Assembly (NCBI GenBank): GCA_963402885.1
Contig: OY727097.1
Coordinates: 23,250,001 to 23,314,000 of the forward strand
Reading direction: 5' to 3'
DNA from: Antedon bifida
Taxonomy: Eukaryota; Echinodermata; Crinoidea; Comatulida; Antedonidae
DNA: 64,000 nt
Each line of letters opens with the position of its first letter. Within the stretch, counting starts at the first letter, position 1. The position numbers were made by a program, and so were the translations under genes. This document shows, in pieces, positions 32,433 through 46,693 of the stretch. Under the pieces are notes generated by a model. The model saw only the letters and a program-made list of their open reading frames with translations. It searched no databases and had not been told where the DNA came from.

Positions 32433-34044
32433 GGGTTTATGTCGACATTGTGTCATGAGCGTTCGTTTCTACTATTTTGATATAGTAATAGTTAAAACAT
32501 GGAGGTATAAAATTATTTTCTTCATGGTTAAAACGTTTATATGTTTATCTAACGGTTTTCGTTCATGGTAATTCTGGCGAATACTGACTACGCGCAATTT
32601 ACCAGCATTATATTGTGGAATTCTTATTTATCAAGAAAGTGTAACAGTAGTTAAAACTTTCTGTGGTAACTATTCACACAAATTAATATAAATAATAGTA
32701 AGTGTTTACTTTTTTGTTTTTAAATATCAACTATTTCGTTGTTAACAATGTATTCCGCTTCGTTCCGTTAGAGAATAATAGAATGACAGAGCAACGGGGG
32801 AATATGACAAAAGCCATCATTTTGTATGCATCAATAACGTTGAATAAAAGCGTCATATAAAAACCGGTGTAAAACTTCTCTCATGCCTAGAAGTTAACAT
32901 GCGCACTTGTATAGAATAATAAAAATTCATTCTTATTTATAAATAATGTATTCGTTGTTGACGTTCAGACATATTATATCAAACGTTTTACGTCATTATT
33001 CCGTTGGCGTTCAAATTCAAATGTGCAGTTACAACGACTAACTTTCCTTTCATTCATTCATTTATTTGATCACAATCAATTGTAATAACAATATGAAAAA
33101 ATAACAAGAAATGGGAGTTAAAATTGGATAAACCTACTGTAGGCTATACAGGTCACGCTTAAGGTTAATTGTTGTCTGTTTAGTACCCTATTTACCTCTA
33201 GTAGCCTACTTTATTTGAAAAAAACAAACATTGTCTGTCATGCTTATCTAACAAATTAACTATACCAATTTATCAATATATCAGATCAGCTGATATGACA
33301 CAAGGCATTGATATTAAATAGGCCACAAAAAAAAAAACAAATTGTAAGACTAAGCCTTCATGTTTTTGATATTTTGATAGAAACCGAGCTTATTCTACAA
33401 TTATTGTCGAAAACAATTGAACATAAACATAACAATTGTTGTATACAAAACATAATTTATTCGATTGAAGATAGTTGAAAGTACAGTATCTAAAACTAAA
33501 GACATTTCAACATTTTATTTTTTTACTTTTTATTTCTCATAGCCAGGAATTGAAACGTTATTGACATGTTAAGATTCTACTTTCATATCTGAATTAGGAC
33601 GATATATGCCGTATTTTATTTGTAACGAATTCTTCATAATTTCTACGCCCGATTGCCAGCATTATTGCGGAATTCCTATGACAAGTAATTGTTGTGGTTA
33701 TACAGCATTAAACATTAGTGCATTTTAGAGAACTATTCCTAAATTACTAAATAATAGTAAATGTTTACTTTTTTGTTTATAAATATCAACTATTTCGTTG
33801 GTATGAATGTATTCCACTTCGTGTCGCTACAGAATAATACAATGGCAGGATAAAATGGCGGGGATATAAAATTATAGCAAACACATCATTTTGTATGCAT
33901 CAATAACGTTGAATGAATAGTCAATATAATACAAAAGCATCATATAAAATTATTTCTAACCGGTGGGTACTGCTCTATCTAGAGGTTGCCCACTTGCGCA
34001 CAGAAAAATTAAAGTGTGCCTAACAATACCATATACATGGCTGC

Positions 34045-34152
34045 ATTCGCGTGCACGTGATAAATTTGAGTTAGAGTTTACCGTCCGACCAACCGACAAA
34101 CATATTGAGCTTTAGAGATTGAGCTTTAGAGTCACGTTTGCACGCGACTAAA
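34045..34152 (+). mobile_element. Short CCGACCAA element (internally deleted MITE)
   Basis: About 110 bp between TTCGCGTGCACGTG and GCACGCGACTAAAAAT, with a CCGACCAACCGAC tract. Related short copies are at 42305-42405 and 62337-62445, and long copies at 22977-23325 and 39545-40252. Confidence 0.6.
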
Positions 34153-35570
34153 AATAATGTATTTGTTGTTGAACTTTCATTTCTTCGGACTCATTACATC
34201 GAACGTCGTACGTCAGTATTGCGATGGCGTTCAAAGTAGTCATAAATTATAAACAATCGTATATGTTAGAATGAATAATTTAGACGAAACCTTCTGCCCT
34301 AGACAAAATGGCAGAAGTAGCTTGAAGGTATACCAATTGAAGTAAAGAAGAAAACAATTTTTCTTTTGTGAACATTTTGTGTAGCTGTAGGCTAAATCAA
34401 ATGTATAACGTTATAAGGGGTACGTATTGTTTTCAATAGCTCTACACTCTATTGAAATCAACTATTCAGCGTAGCTAGAAAATAGTGAAAAGGTTTTGAA
34501 AACGGTGGTACGTCCGTAGATATACAAATACGTACATATTAAAAATTGCGCATAACATGTTCATCTTTCATCCATTTAGCTATAGATAAGCATTCATTAC
34601 TTTCTTAACACACAATCTTTTTCAATTCACGATAGCATCCAGTTTAACTCCCCTCCCTCTCCACCAGCATCTTTATTTATTTATTTATTTATCAGCAATA
34701 TACAGTAGGATTCAAATTGAAACCGTATTCTAATACCTCATAACTGAATATTAAGGTCAATTTTAAAACGGTTTTCGTCCATGGTAATGCTGGCGAATAC
34801 TGACTACGGGCAACTGTGACAGCATTTTAGTGTAATTGCTGCTTCAAGAAATGGTTTGGGTTATACAGCATAAAACACTTCGTTCCGTCAGTGAGTGAAA
34901 TTACACCTCTTCCCATGTTCCGTTAAAGAATAATAGAATAACAGGAAGCAATGGGGAAATTGACAAAGCCATCATTTTGTATGCATTGATAATAACGTAG
35001 AATGAAAATATAAAAGCTTCATATAAAATTGTTTGTGACCGGCAGGTAGCTGCTCTGCCTAGAAGTTGACAATCAAATCACAAACAAAATGAATAGTTAT
35101 AGTGTATTCTCTATCGATACGTTCAGATGCATTATATTTTTTAAAGTTTAATCTGTACATAATTAGTTTTATTTATTTTTGATTGCTTTTTGTATACTTA
35201 TCGTAGTTTTTTAAATTTTGTTTTGTTTTGTTTGACACGTGTGTCACCGATATAAAGGTGTTGTTTATTATTATTTTACCAAATGTTGTACGTTGCTTAT
35301 TCCGTTGACGTTCAAATTCAAATGTGCAGTTACAGCGAATAGCCTTCCTTTCATTCATTTTGTTTGTTTGATCACAATCAACTTCAATAACAATAATTAT
35401 CAACAAAACAAACAAGCTTAAATAAAAAGATCACAAGCAATACACAAGAAATGGGAGTTAAATGGTATACAATTTACATTAAAAACAGAACAACATGGGA
35501 TAAATGTACTATATACAGTTCACGGTTGAGGTTAATTTTTATCTGTTTAGTACCATTTACACTTATGGTA

Positions 35571-36548
35571 ACCAATAAAATCAAGTTTTTAAAAGAGGAG
35601 GTAATGGTAAAGACTAACTAACTAAAAGTGTATCGACTACAACGATTCCCAACAACATGTCAATTTGAATATTTTAATTTCCCAATGCCTACTTTCAATC
35701 TTGTAAAATGATTTACTGCCGATTTAAATGTACAATTACAGTAAACATATCACGAATACGGTAAATAATCTTATTTGGGTTAGGCCTACTTTACCTTTTT
35801 ATTTGTAAAATATCACGTGTGGTTGGTAAATATGTGTTTTCCTTCCTCGTAGTTTACATATGAAATACAATCATGGCCTGTATTGTGATGCTCCATTTTA
35901 TTATAAGTATCCTATACCATACTTTCAGTTTTCTGTATTTTTGAATTAAAGTAGTATAGTAATATAACTTATACGATATAACACTGTACTATAATGTATG
36001 TTATTGTCTCACTATAATACCCACAGAACAACATACAAAATAAAAGTAATAGGTCTTGTTTTCATTTGTATAAAATTGCCGTCATCAAATCACCTTACTG
36101 TATTTTAATAGTGCCTGGATAAATATCTCAGGCTTTAGTCTCAGCTAATAATAATTTGCTTTGCGTTTACGAAAATGTAATAAAACCTAATTTGTACAGA
36201 ATGTTCTACATCTATACATAATTATTTAGATTACAATTTCTAAATTAAGATGTTAACCAAAAACGCATTATGATGGTGTTGAGTGATTGTAACAACAAAG
36301 TGAGCTATCCAATAGGCATATACTGTATAGATGTGTAGTAAGACTAAAAATATTCCCAAATATGGTCATTATGTCAACGTTTAGAAAGAATTACATACAT
36401 CAACAAACTACACAAAATCTGTCTTTTCTGTCAACTTATGTCGACATTTTGTCACGAGCGTTCGTTTCTACTATTTTGATGTCTTAATAGTTAAAACGTC
36501 ATAATGCCTTAACAAAACTTATATTGTATATCCTCATGATTTAACTAA
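35571..36548. repeat. Duplication-unit modules, truncated copy
   Basis: Carries GTATCGACTACAACGATTCC (35630) and CTACTTTCAATCTTGTAAAA modules. The GATAATGAA part is lost. No coding sequence supported. Confidence 0.5.
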
Positions 36549-36752
36549 AGCCTGTTTTCTTGTCGATGTTATTCAACGCTATCGTCGTTGATCGTTAACA
36601 GTTCAACGACGATCGTTTGAAAACGATCAAGTTGAAATGATAACGATAGCGAGTACCTTGTCCTGTAAATCGTTATTATTTCAATGTTTACGTAGAAGAT
36701 CGCCGATTATTGTTAACGATAGCGTCGACTAACATCGACCGGAAAACAGGCT
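36549..36752 (+). mobile_element. PIF/Harbinger-like MITE
   Basis: 204 bp with inverted ends AGCCTGTTTTC...GAAAACAGGCT, and imperfect complementarity extending about 50 bp inward (TCGATGTTA, CGCTATCGTC). It is flanked by TAA on both sides (36546-36548 and 36753-36755), matching the TWA target-site duplication of Harbinger elements. No ORF. Confidence 0.7.
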
Positions 36753-38690
36753 TAAGCAGTTAGGAATTAGTTAAATATAAGTGTGGTACAGAAACATGCA
36801 GGTCTGGTCTGATCTGAACATGATTACTCAGTACTGTTTACGTTCGTGTAGTTAGTTGTGTAGTTTATTATTTTGATAATTTATTTCAGTTTTTTTTTAA
36901 TTGTTGTTTTTTAACTTGTTTTTTAAATGTAAAATCGGATTGATTTGGTGTGAGGAATTGTTCATCATTTCCAAATTTGTTTTATAAAATAGTTTATTAT
37001 GGTAGGAATGATTTATCAAATGATACGTTTGCCCTTGTAGTATTAATCCTTTTAAATGTTTATTATCATTACAAATTTGATAGATATTTTTTTTTCTGTG
37101 AAACGATTAACTTTTGGAAAGTTTTTTTTTGTTTTAATAGTGATATTTACCTATATCTCTTTCAGAATCCATAGATAGATTTTAGAAACCGACAGTGAAA
37201 CTTTAAACTACGAGTTCAATGTGCAACGATAGCGATATGATAAAGTTTCCCCTAATAGAAATCGAATTAATGAGTTTAACATATTTAACCACTCCATTGC
37301 TAATAGGAGGAATGGAAAAAAACGGAAAATGCAGTGAAAAGCTATTGGTGGGATTTCCAGGCACTGCAGGTTAATCCACTGTCCTATACAAACATGGCGA
37401 TTTGGGGATAAACATACGAATGATACTACTAATACCGTAAGGTACTACAATAACATGATAGTAAGTATAAAACTAACTCCAAATAATATAAGAGGTCAGG
37501 ATTTTCTACATAACAATAACATTAACTTTTTTCCTTTTTTTGGAAAATAAATTCTTTCCGTTTTCCGTAAAAAAATTATTTATCTGAAAAAAAATTTAAT
37601 GTAAAGCAAAAAATACTTTAATATTCTGTCAGAAAAAAAAATATATTTTTTTTAATTAAACTTTTCTTTTGTCTTTTTATAAGTGAAATAATTATATAAT
37701 TTTTTTTACAGGAGAGAATACATTTATTAAAACAGCAAAATGTAAATTTAAATCAAACTGAAACAGCTTATTTCCAATTTGATCCTATAAACAGGTTTTA
37801 AGTTACACAAAACAATATCAAGATTTGTCAATTACAAAAAGGGAGCTTGAAATATAGTATAGTTGGCCTAATGGGTTCCTTTTTTGGGTAATCATTACAC
37901 TAGAATTGTTACTGGTTTAGTAAATTAGAATAATCTCGTACAATTAGACCATAATTGAAAATTGACTATTTATTATAATGTACCCGTGTTGCACCATGTT
38001 TTTGTTTCAATCATTTTAACACGAACGATTTTGGTTTAGGAGTGAAAAAATATAATCACTGGCATGTAATCAACTGACGATCTTCAAATACGGTATTTCT
38101 ATCAATAAAAAGTTAGGCCTACTTATTTCATTTTGAAATGCCATTGCCGGTACAAACATATGATAGATATCACCATCAATGATATAATTGAGGAAATAAA
38201 AAATGATACCGTTCCTTGCATCTGTACACCATGCAATCGGTTGATGTAAATTCGCAAACCCAATCGTGTTGACAACGCCCAGATTTTAATTTTACTTATT
38301 CTTATATAATTGTTATGAGTATACCTATATACTGAATTTGTTTACACGAGTGAATACATTTTCATCAATCGTGTTTGTTTACAACAAACGACAAAGATGA
38401 GAATACATGCATGATACAGTTGACCAAAAATCCCCCAAAACATTACAAGTTTAGTAATGCTACTCTAATTTTACCATAAAAATGAAAGAAGAAACAAACA
38501 AGGAATTTCAAATGTACCGACTAGAAATTATCAAGTTTAGGCCTATACCATTGCCACCCCACATACTGCAATCATCGATTGATGTAAATACGCATGCCCA
38601 CACTTAAGCAAAAAATAACACCAGAGAATGCATTCTGGGTAATACTGACAACGCCCTATAATTAATACTTCACTAACATTGTTAAATCTT
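36753..38690. repeat. Decayed relative of block A left part
   Basis: Partial similarity to 26.5-27.9 kb: the remnant of the 26540-26896 ORF at about 37150-37260, and the TACTGACAACGCCC and CGATTGATGTAAATACGCATG words near 38575-38655. Otherwise unique AT-rich DNA with T/A homopolymer runs near 37500-37700. Confidence 0.45.
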
Positions 38691-39536
38691 GAGTCATTCT
38701 AGTAGGTCTAGGACTATTTTGAAGCAGAAACAGGCCCAGAGGTAATAGAAATAAATCAAATGAAATATTAATATGACGAGGTAATGGTAGAGACTGACTA
38801 ACTAAAAGTGTATCGACTACAACGATTCCCAACAACATGTCAATTTGAATGTTTTAATTTCCTACTTTAAAATTATTTATTAATACAATTATTAGTACAA
38901 TTACAGTAAATATATCACGAATATTGTAAATAATAAAATGTTATATGGGTTAATTTACCTTTGAATTGTAAAATATCAAGTGTCGTTGGTAAATATGTGC
39001 TTTCCTTCCTCGTAGTTTACGATAATAGGCCAAAGTGTTGATAATTCGCGCAATAATATAAAATACAATGGAAAAAATTCAATAAATGTTGTATGCATGA
39101 TGAATTACGTTGAATAGCTTTTCCGGCCTGTATTGTGATGCTCTATTTTATATAAGTATCCTATGCCATACTTTCAGTTTCTGTATTTTTTAATTAAAGT
39201 AGTATAATATAAATATAACTTTTACGATATAATACTGTACTATAATGTATGTTATTTTCTTATTATAATACCCACAGAACAACATACAAGATAAAAGTAA
39301 TAGGTCTTGTTTTCATTTGTATAAAATTGTCTCAATTAATGCCCCTTAATATATTTTATGATGGTCCCTAAATGCATATCTCAATAATAGGCTATAATCT
39401 CAGCTAAAATAATATGCTTTGCGTTTACAAAAACGACATTTGAACTTATAAATTTGAAACATGATTTGTAGAGAATGTTTTACATTGGGTTATATTCTTA
39501 TATTCAATGATCCTTGAGATGTTAACCAACAAGGCC
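38691..39536. repeat. Duplication-unit modules
   Basis: Same module order as 31545-32100 (CAGAAACAGG..., GTGTATCGACTACAACGATT, GTTGATAATTCGCGCAATAA). No gene seen. Confidence 0.55.
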
Positions 39537-39544
39537 ATATAGAT

Positions 39545-40252
39545 GGCTGCAGTCGCGTGCTCAAGTTAGTGTTTACCGACCAACCTACCAACCGATCGAC
39601 CAACCGACGGAAATTGCTGAACACCTTTAAAAATGTTGAAAATGTTTAAAAACATTTATATTTTTTTAATTTACACGTGCGTAGCCTGTCACTTTTGACG
39701 TGCTCGTATAACGTAATTTCGATTTGAAAAGTAAGTCAAGAAAAGAAATCGGGCAAAAAGAGTGCGTATTAACATTTAACGCGCAGTACGCGTGCAAAAA
39801 TCTGCACACTCATGGCAATTATTTAAACGCTTAAAATTGCCTGAAACGTACTCTTATTTCATCGAAAATAAATTTTAACAATTTGGAAAATTTTAAGAGC
39901 GCGTACGCATGCGTTACATGCGCTACGCACGTAATTGTATTGCCATATAATGATTTATGCCCTGAAATTTATTAGTACCAAAGTTTATTTAATTGTGATT
40001 CATGCTTGTGAAGATATGATTACAAACGTGATTTCGTTAAATCGTGCGTAGACCGCGTAATTTTTTATTGCGGACCGTGAAAACATAACCACATTGATTC
40101 CTGGCCATAAGGAATATTCTGCGAAAAATTGACTTAGCTAGATTAAACTGATATCAAGATAAGGTCATATACAAGTTAGTGTTTACCGACCAACCAACCA
40201 ACCAACCGACCACCATAGTGAGCTGTAGAGTCGCGTTGCACGCGCACGCGAC
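39545..40252 (+). mobile_element. Long GTCGCGTGC-ended element with CCGA/CCAA tracts
   Basis: Begins near GCAGTCGCGTGC and ends GCACGCGCACGCGACT, so the termini are inverted repeats. Each end carries a GTTAGTGTTTACCGACCAAC tract, inverted ends surrounding directly repeated subterminal tracts. It is inserted between GATGTTAACCAA and AAAATACATTATG, which are close together in related loci (about 32104, 36250). No ORF. Confidence 0.6.
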
Positions 40253-40430
40253 TAAAAATACATTATGACGGTGTTGAGTGATTTGTAACATAACATTAAG
40301 CTCTCCAATATACAGTTTAGATGTATAGTAACACTACTAATATCCTCGAATATGGTCATTATTTCAACGTTTAGCAAAAATCGAGCTGCATCACCAAACT
40401 CAACAAACTACTCAAAGACCAATTTACACA

Positions 40431-40578
40431 GACGAGCGGTAACGGTAAACGGAAACGTAGAATCTGTTTCTATTCTGACATGAAACCGCCCGTCCGCTCC
40501 TACGTTCTATGTAAATGGTCATAAGGAATAACATAGATTCTATATCTTAATTACCGTTACCGCTCGTCTGTGTAAATT
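40431..40578 (+). mobile_element. MITE, second copy, perfect 28-bp inverted ends
   Basis: Same family as 32277-32432. Here the two 28-bp ends are exact inverse complements (left AATTTACACAGACGAGCGGT...). 148 bp. Confidence 0.75.
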
Positions 40579-42302
40579 GGGTTTATGTCGACATTTTGTC
40601 ATGAGCGTTCGTTTCTACTATTTTGATATAGTAATAGTTAAAACATGGAGGTATAACATTATTCTCTTCATGGTTGAAACGTTTATATGATTATCTAACG
40701 GTTTTCGTTCATGGTCATGCTGGCGAATACTGACTACGCGCAATTGTACAAGCATTATTGTGGAATTCTTATTTATCAAGAAAGTGTAACAGTAGTTAAA
40801 ACTTTCTGTGGTAACTATTCACACAAATTAATATAAATAATAGTAAGTGTTTACTTTTTTGTTTTTAAATATCAACTATTTCGTTGTTAAGAATGTATTC
40901 CACTTCGTTCCGTTAGAGAATAATAGAATGACAGAGCAACGGGGGAATATGACAAAGCCATCATTTTGTATGCATCAATAACGTTGAATAAAAGCATCAT
41001 ATAAAAACCGGTTTAAAACTTCTCTCATGCCTAGAAGTTAACATGCGCACTTGTATAGAATAATAAAAATGCATTCTTATTTATAAATAATGTATTCGTT
41101 GTTGACGTTCAGACATATTATATCAAACGTTTTACGTTATTATTCCGTTGGCGTTCAAATTCAAATGTGCAGTTACAACGACTAACTTTCCTTTCATTCA
41201 TTCATTTATTTGATCACAATCAATTGTAATAACAATATGAAAAAATAACAAGAAATGGGAGTTAAAATGGGATAAACCTACTGTAGGCTATACAGGTCAG
41301 GCTTAAGGTTAATTGTTGTCTGTTTAGTACCCTATTTACCTCTAGTAGCCTACTTTATTTGAAAAAGAAAAACAACATTGTCTGTCATGCGTATCTAACA
41401 AATTAACTATATACCAATTTATCAATATATCAGATCAGCTGATATGACACAAGGCACTAATATTAAATAGGCCACCAAAAAAAAACAAATTGTAAAACTA
41501 AGCCTTCATGTTTTTGATATTTTGATAGAAATCGAGCTTATTCTACAATTATATTATAAAAAAGTGCACTCGTTATTCTATTTAGTATTTATACGGGGTG
41601 ATAAGATTCGTGTATATTTATGCAACTAGAACGATGCTGGTTTGGCGCAGCATATTGCAACCTAAAATGTCGAAAACAATTGAACATAAACATAACAATT
41701 GGTGTATACAAAACATAATTTATTCGATTGAAGATAGTTGAAAGTACAGTATCTAAAACTAAAGACATTAACTTTTCAACATTTTATTTTTTTACTTTTT
41801 ATTTCTCATAGCCAGAAATTGAAACGTTATTGACATATGTTAAGATTCTACTTTCATATCTGAATTAGGACGATCTATGCCGTATTTTATTTGCCAACGA
41901 ATTTTTCATAATTTCTACGCCCGATTGCCAGCTTTATTGCGGAATTCCTATAAGTAATTGTTGTGGTTATACAGCATTACACATTAGTGCATTTTAGAGA
42001 ACTATTCCTAAATTACTAAATAATAGTAAATGTTTACTTTTTTGTTTATAAATATCAACTATTTCGTTGGTATGAATGTATTCCACTTCGTGTCGCTACA
42101 GAATAATACAATGGCAGGATAAAATGGCGGGGATATAAAATTATAGCAAACACATCATTTTGTATGCATCGATAACGTTGAATGAATAGTCAATATAATA
42201 CAAAAGCATCATATAAAATTATTTCTAACCGGTGGGTACTGCTCTATCTAGAGGTTGCCCACTTGCGCACGGAATAAATAAAGTGTGCCTATTTATAACA
42301 AG

Positions 42303-42405
42303 ACCATATACTTGGCTGCAATCGCGTCCACGCGTGTTAGTGTTTCTGACCGACCGACCGACCAACCGACCAACATAGTGAGCGTTTGCACGCGACTAAA
42401 AATAA
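42303..42405 (+). mobile_element. Short CCGACCAA element
   Basis: CGCGTCCACGCGTGTTAGTG, a CCGACCGACCGACCAACC tract, then GCACGCGACTAAAAAT. At the same place in block B as 34045-34152. Confidence 0.6.
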
Positions 42406-43770
42406 TTTATTTGTTGTTGGACTTTTATTTCTTCGGACTTATTACATCGAACGTTGTACGTCAGTATTGCAATGGCGTTCAAGTAGTCATAAATAATAAA
42501 CAATCGTATATGTTAGAATGAATAATTTCGACGAAACCTTCTGCCCTAGACAAAATGGCAAAAGTAGCTTGGCGGTATACCAATTGAAGTAAAGTGTAAA
42601 GAAAACAATTTTCTTTTGTGAACATTTTGTGGTAGCTGTAGGCTAAATCAAATGTATAACGTTATAAAGGGAACGTATTGTTTTCAATAGCTCTACAATC
42701 TATTGAAATCAACTATTCAGCGTAGCTAGAAAATAGTGAAAAGGTTTTGAAAACGGTGGTACGTCCGTTGATATGCAATTACGCAAATATTATAAATTGC
42801 GCATAACATGTTCATCGTTCATCCATTTAGCTATAGATAAGCATTCATTACTTTCTTAACACACAATCCTTTTCAATTCACGATAGCATCCACACTCCCT
42901 CCCCCTCCCCCATCATTTTTAGTTGCTATTTATTTATTTATCAGCAATATACAGTAGGATTCAAATTGAAACCGTTTCTAATACCTCATAACTGAATATT
43001 AAGGTCAATTTTAAAACGGTTTTCGTTCATGGTAATGCTGGCGAATACTGACTTCGAGCAACTGTGACAGCATTTTAGTGTAATTGCTGCTTATCAAGAA
43101 ATGGTTGGGGTTATACAGCATAAAACACTTCGTTCCGTCAGGGAAGAGTGAAATTACACCTCTTCCCAGGTCCCGTTAAAGAATAATAGAATAACAGGAA
43201 GCAATGGGGAAAATTGACAAAGCCATCATTTTGTATGCATCGATAATAACGTTGAATGAAAATATAAAAGCTTCATATAAAATTGTTCGTAACCGGTAGG
43301 TAGCTGCTCTGCCTAGAAGTTGACAATCAAATCACAAACAAAATGAATAGTTATAGTGTATCTCTATCGATACGTTCAGATGCATTATATTTTTTAAAGT
43401 TTAATATGTACATAATTAGTTTTATTTATTTTTTATTACTTTTTGTATACTTATAGTAGTTTTTTAAATTTTGTTTTGTTTTGTTTGACACGTGTGTCAC
43501 CGATATAAAGGTTGTACGTTGGTAATTCCGTTGACGTTCAAATTCAAATGTGCAGTTAAAGCGACTAGCTTTTCTTTCATTCATTTATTTGTTTGATCAA
43601 TTTCAATAACAATAATTATCAACAAAACAATACATTTAAAAAAAAAGATCACAAGCAATACACAAGAAATGGGAGTTAAATGGTATACAATTTACATTAA
43701 AAGCAGAACAACATGGGATAACTGTACTGTATACCGTTCACGGTTGAGGTTAATTTTTGTCTGTTTAGTA

Positions 43771-45330
43771 CCATTTACATCTGGTAGGCCTACATTATTT
43801 AAAAAAAAATAACTATACCAATATATCAATATATCAGACCAGCATCAGAACCAACACAACGCACTAATATTATAAATAGGCTAAAAACCAAACAAATTGT
43901 AAGAGACGCCAGACCTTATAACAATTATAAATCATGCAAGTTTTGGATATTTTGATATCGACTACAAAGATCCCCCAACTACGTTTCAATGTTTTCCTTT
44001 TCTAATCCCTACTTTAAATCTTGTAAAATTATTTACTGCCGATTTATATGTACAATTACAGTAACTATTATCACGAATAACTAATGAAATCTTATTTGGG
44101 TTACTTTACATTTATTCTTAAATAAACAAAGGTTTCGTTGATATAAGTAGGTGTATTTCATTCCTAGTAGTTTACAATAATAGGTCCAAGAGGCTATAAT
44201 GAATAGGCATAGTTCGCGCCATAATATACAATACAATGCAGAGAACTCAATAAATTGTGTATGCATGACATACGTTCAATAACTAATCCGGCCTATATTG
44301 TGATGCACAATTTTGCTTTATTATATCCTATACCATAGAGACATTACAGTTCACTATAAAGTCCATGCTTATACCAATTTACGTTCAGTTCCTATATTAT
44401 AGAATTAAAGTAGTAAGTATAGTAATACAAGTTACAAGGATAAAATGCGTAAGTTATGTAATTAATTGTCTCATTTAATACCCACATACAACATAAATAA
44501 TACTAGGCTATGTTTTTTCCTTGTTTTTATTTTGTTTATAAAAATTGCCCCTATTAATGCATCTTACTATATTTTGCGATGGTCCCTAAATACACAAATG
44601 ACGAGTCTGTTTCAGGTGACGAAAGTGTGTACCACTAATGCACATAGGGATCTTCCACTTAGCATTAGGACAAAATAGTTGTCGAAAAAATACAAATTCA
44701 CGCAACATATTTTCCTTTTTTGACAGGATGAAATTGAAAAACTACTGATCACCCCCAAAACAAAATGGGAAACAAACAATGACAAAGCTATAATGATACT
44801 GGAATAATAAACGACTGGGATACGATTAAATAATAATATTTTCATTATAAAAAACATAATTATTTGAAATTGTGAAATTCACCTTTATATATAATCCTCC
44901 TCGGCCAACAGTTAATGTTTCATAAATTGAGAACCAAATAGTTTAAAGCTTTCCAGACATCACCCATTGTTTTTGAAGCAGAAACGAGTCTAGTCCAATG
45001 GGGTAAAAAATGAGGAGGTGATGGTAGAGACTAAACACAAAGTGTATCGGCTACAACGATTCCTAACAACATATCAATTTCAATGTTTTAATTTTCTAAT
45101 GCCAACTTTCAATCTTTTAAACTTATTTGATGCTGATTTAAATGTAAAATTACAGTAACTATATTATGACGAATAACTAATACAATCTAAGTTGTATACC
45201 TTTTTATTTGTAAAACAACAAATTTTACGTTGGTAAGTGTGTATTTTCCTTCCTCGTAGTTTGCGATAATAGGCCCAAGTGATGATAATGAATAACTCGC
45301 GCCTTAATATGCAATACAATGGAGAGATCT
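43771..45330. repeat. Duplication-unit modules between blocks B and A
   Basis: Two tandem sets of the CTACAACGAT and GATAATGAATA modules (43980-44280 and 45045-45330). A decayed relative of the 28083-28311 region lies at about 44600-44860. No coding sequence supported. Confidence 0.5.
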
Positions 45331-46260
45331 CACAAGATTTTTATAGGATCAGTGACCCAATTTAAATTAAATGGTTTATCTTTTTTAAATCTATTTTTAC
45401 CAATCCACATGGCACTAGTTTTGTTCTTGTTTAAGCTTAAACCAGATACTTCACAGAAATTATTAACAATGAATAGACCTCTTTTATACTTTTTTCGTTT
45501 CCTGCAAAGAATACTGTATCATCTGCAAGTTGTGCTATACGCACTTTCTCTTTTATAGGACCAGGTAGCAACATTCCTTTATAATGTTGATCATTTCTTA
45601 GATTACTTGCCATTGTTAACAATGACACATTCTGTGTTGCTATAAAATGTTCTTATCTATTTACAAAAGGACTGTACAAAATTAAATTGTTCCTTAAACA
45701 TGAACTTACAGAGTCAAATGCTTTTCTAATATCAAGTGACAAAAAAGCACCTTCAACATCTTCTTCAACAGTGTAGTATAGGAGATCATCAATGAGCCTG
45801 ATGTTTTCTCCAGCAAAACGACCTTTGATATAGCTTTTTTGGTCACTACTGTATTTACAACAGATTTAATTACCTTATGTAATCTATTACTAAGGATGTG
45901 TGTTAATATTTTATAATCTGTGGTTAGCAGAGTAATAGGAGGCCAATTTTCTAGTAGATTTGTATCCCCTTTCTTGTATAACAGATTAACAACTCATTTC
46001 GCTCTTTAAATAGCATTTATTAAAAACATCACATATTAAATATTTAAGATCTTCCCAAAAATATCTGTAAAACTCAAAAGTTAAACCATCATACCCTGAG
46101 GCTTTATTCAATTTCATATGTTTTAATGCTTTACTGTATTTTTGCACTGTGATTAAGCCTTCACAACTTGTTTTTTTTTCATTTGTTAAACTATTTACAT
46201 TTGAATGATCTTATTAGCATATAGTTTGTTAAAGAATCTTATTTCTTCACATACATTCCT
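45331..46260 (-). pseudogene. L1/Tx1-like LINE remnant, second copy
   Basis: Minus strand encodes RIAQLADDTVFFAGNEKSI, the catalytic Asp-Asp block of an L1/Tx1-type reverse transcriptase, in a short open frame (45437-45628) within otherwise frame-broken sequence. Compared with 24831-26270 it lacks the SINE and about 90 bp of LINE, joined at a CCAT shared by both edges. Confidence 0.65.
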
Positions 46261-46693
46261 TTGGTTTTTTTCAATAATTTACCATTATTTTTTTAAATCC
46301 TTTTTATATGCTTTTTTGATCCATTACTTTTTTCTAAACCTAAGAATTATTTTGTGCTATGCTCACGCTCCTTCTACTTGAGATGTTAATCAAAAATACA
46401 TTATGACGGTTTTGAGTGATCTGTTACACAGAATTCAGCTCCAATATACAGAATAGATGTATATTTAACACTACTAGGCTATATCCTCGAATATGGTCAT
46501 TATTTTATTTATTTAGTAAGAATCAAGATGCACACCTCACAAAACTTAAAAAACTACTAAAAATCCATCCAAATTTACATAGACGAGCACTATTGTTTGT
46601 TTCATTTGTTTTTATATCGTTTAGTTTTAAGTGGTAGTTGTGTATTTGTTTCGTTTTAAATATAAAATCTGTTTATTTTGGTGTGACGAATTC

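Larger units (their letters stand above)
32106..35570 (+). repeat. Segmental duplication block B, copy 1
   Basis: Collinear with 40253-43770 at high identity, including the 150-bp MITE and the CCGACCAACCGAC short element. A third partial copy is at about 62000-64000. Only non-coding AT-rich sequence is seen. Confidence 0.75.
40253..43770 (+). repeat. Segmental duplication block B, copy 2
   Basis: Collinear with 32106-35570. It retains about 150 bp around 41540-41680 that copy 1 lacks or has changed. Confidence 0.75.

Noticed and set aside
36560-36745. Paired inverted segments as a microRNA-like hairpin
   Set aside because: The long stem is explained by MITE terminal repeats with a TAA target duplication.
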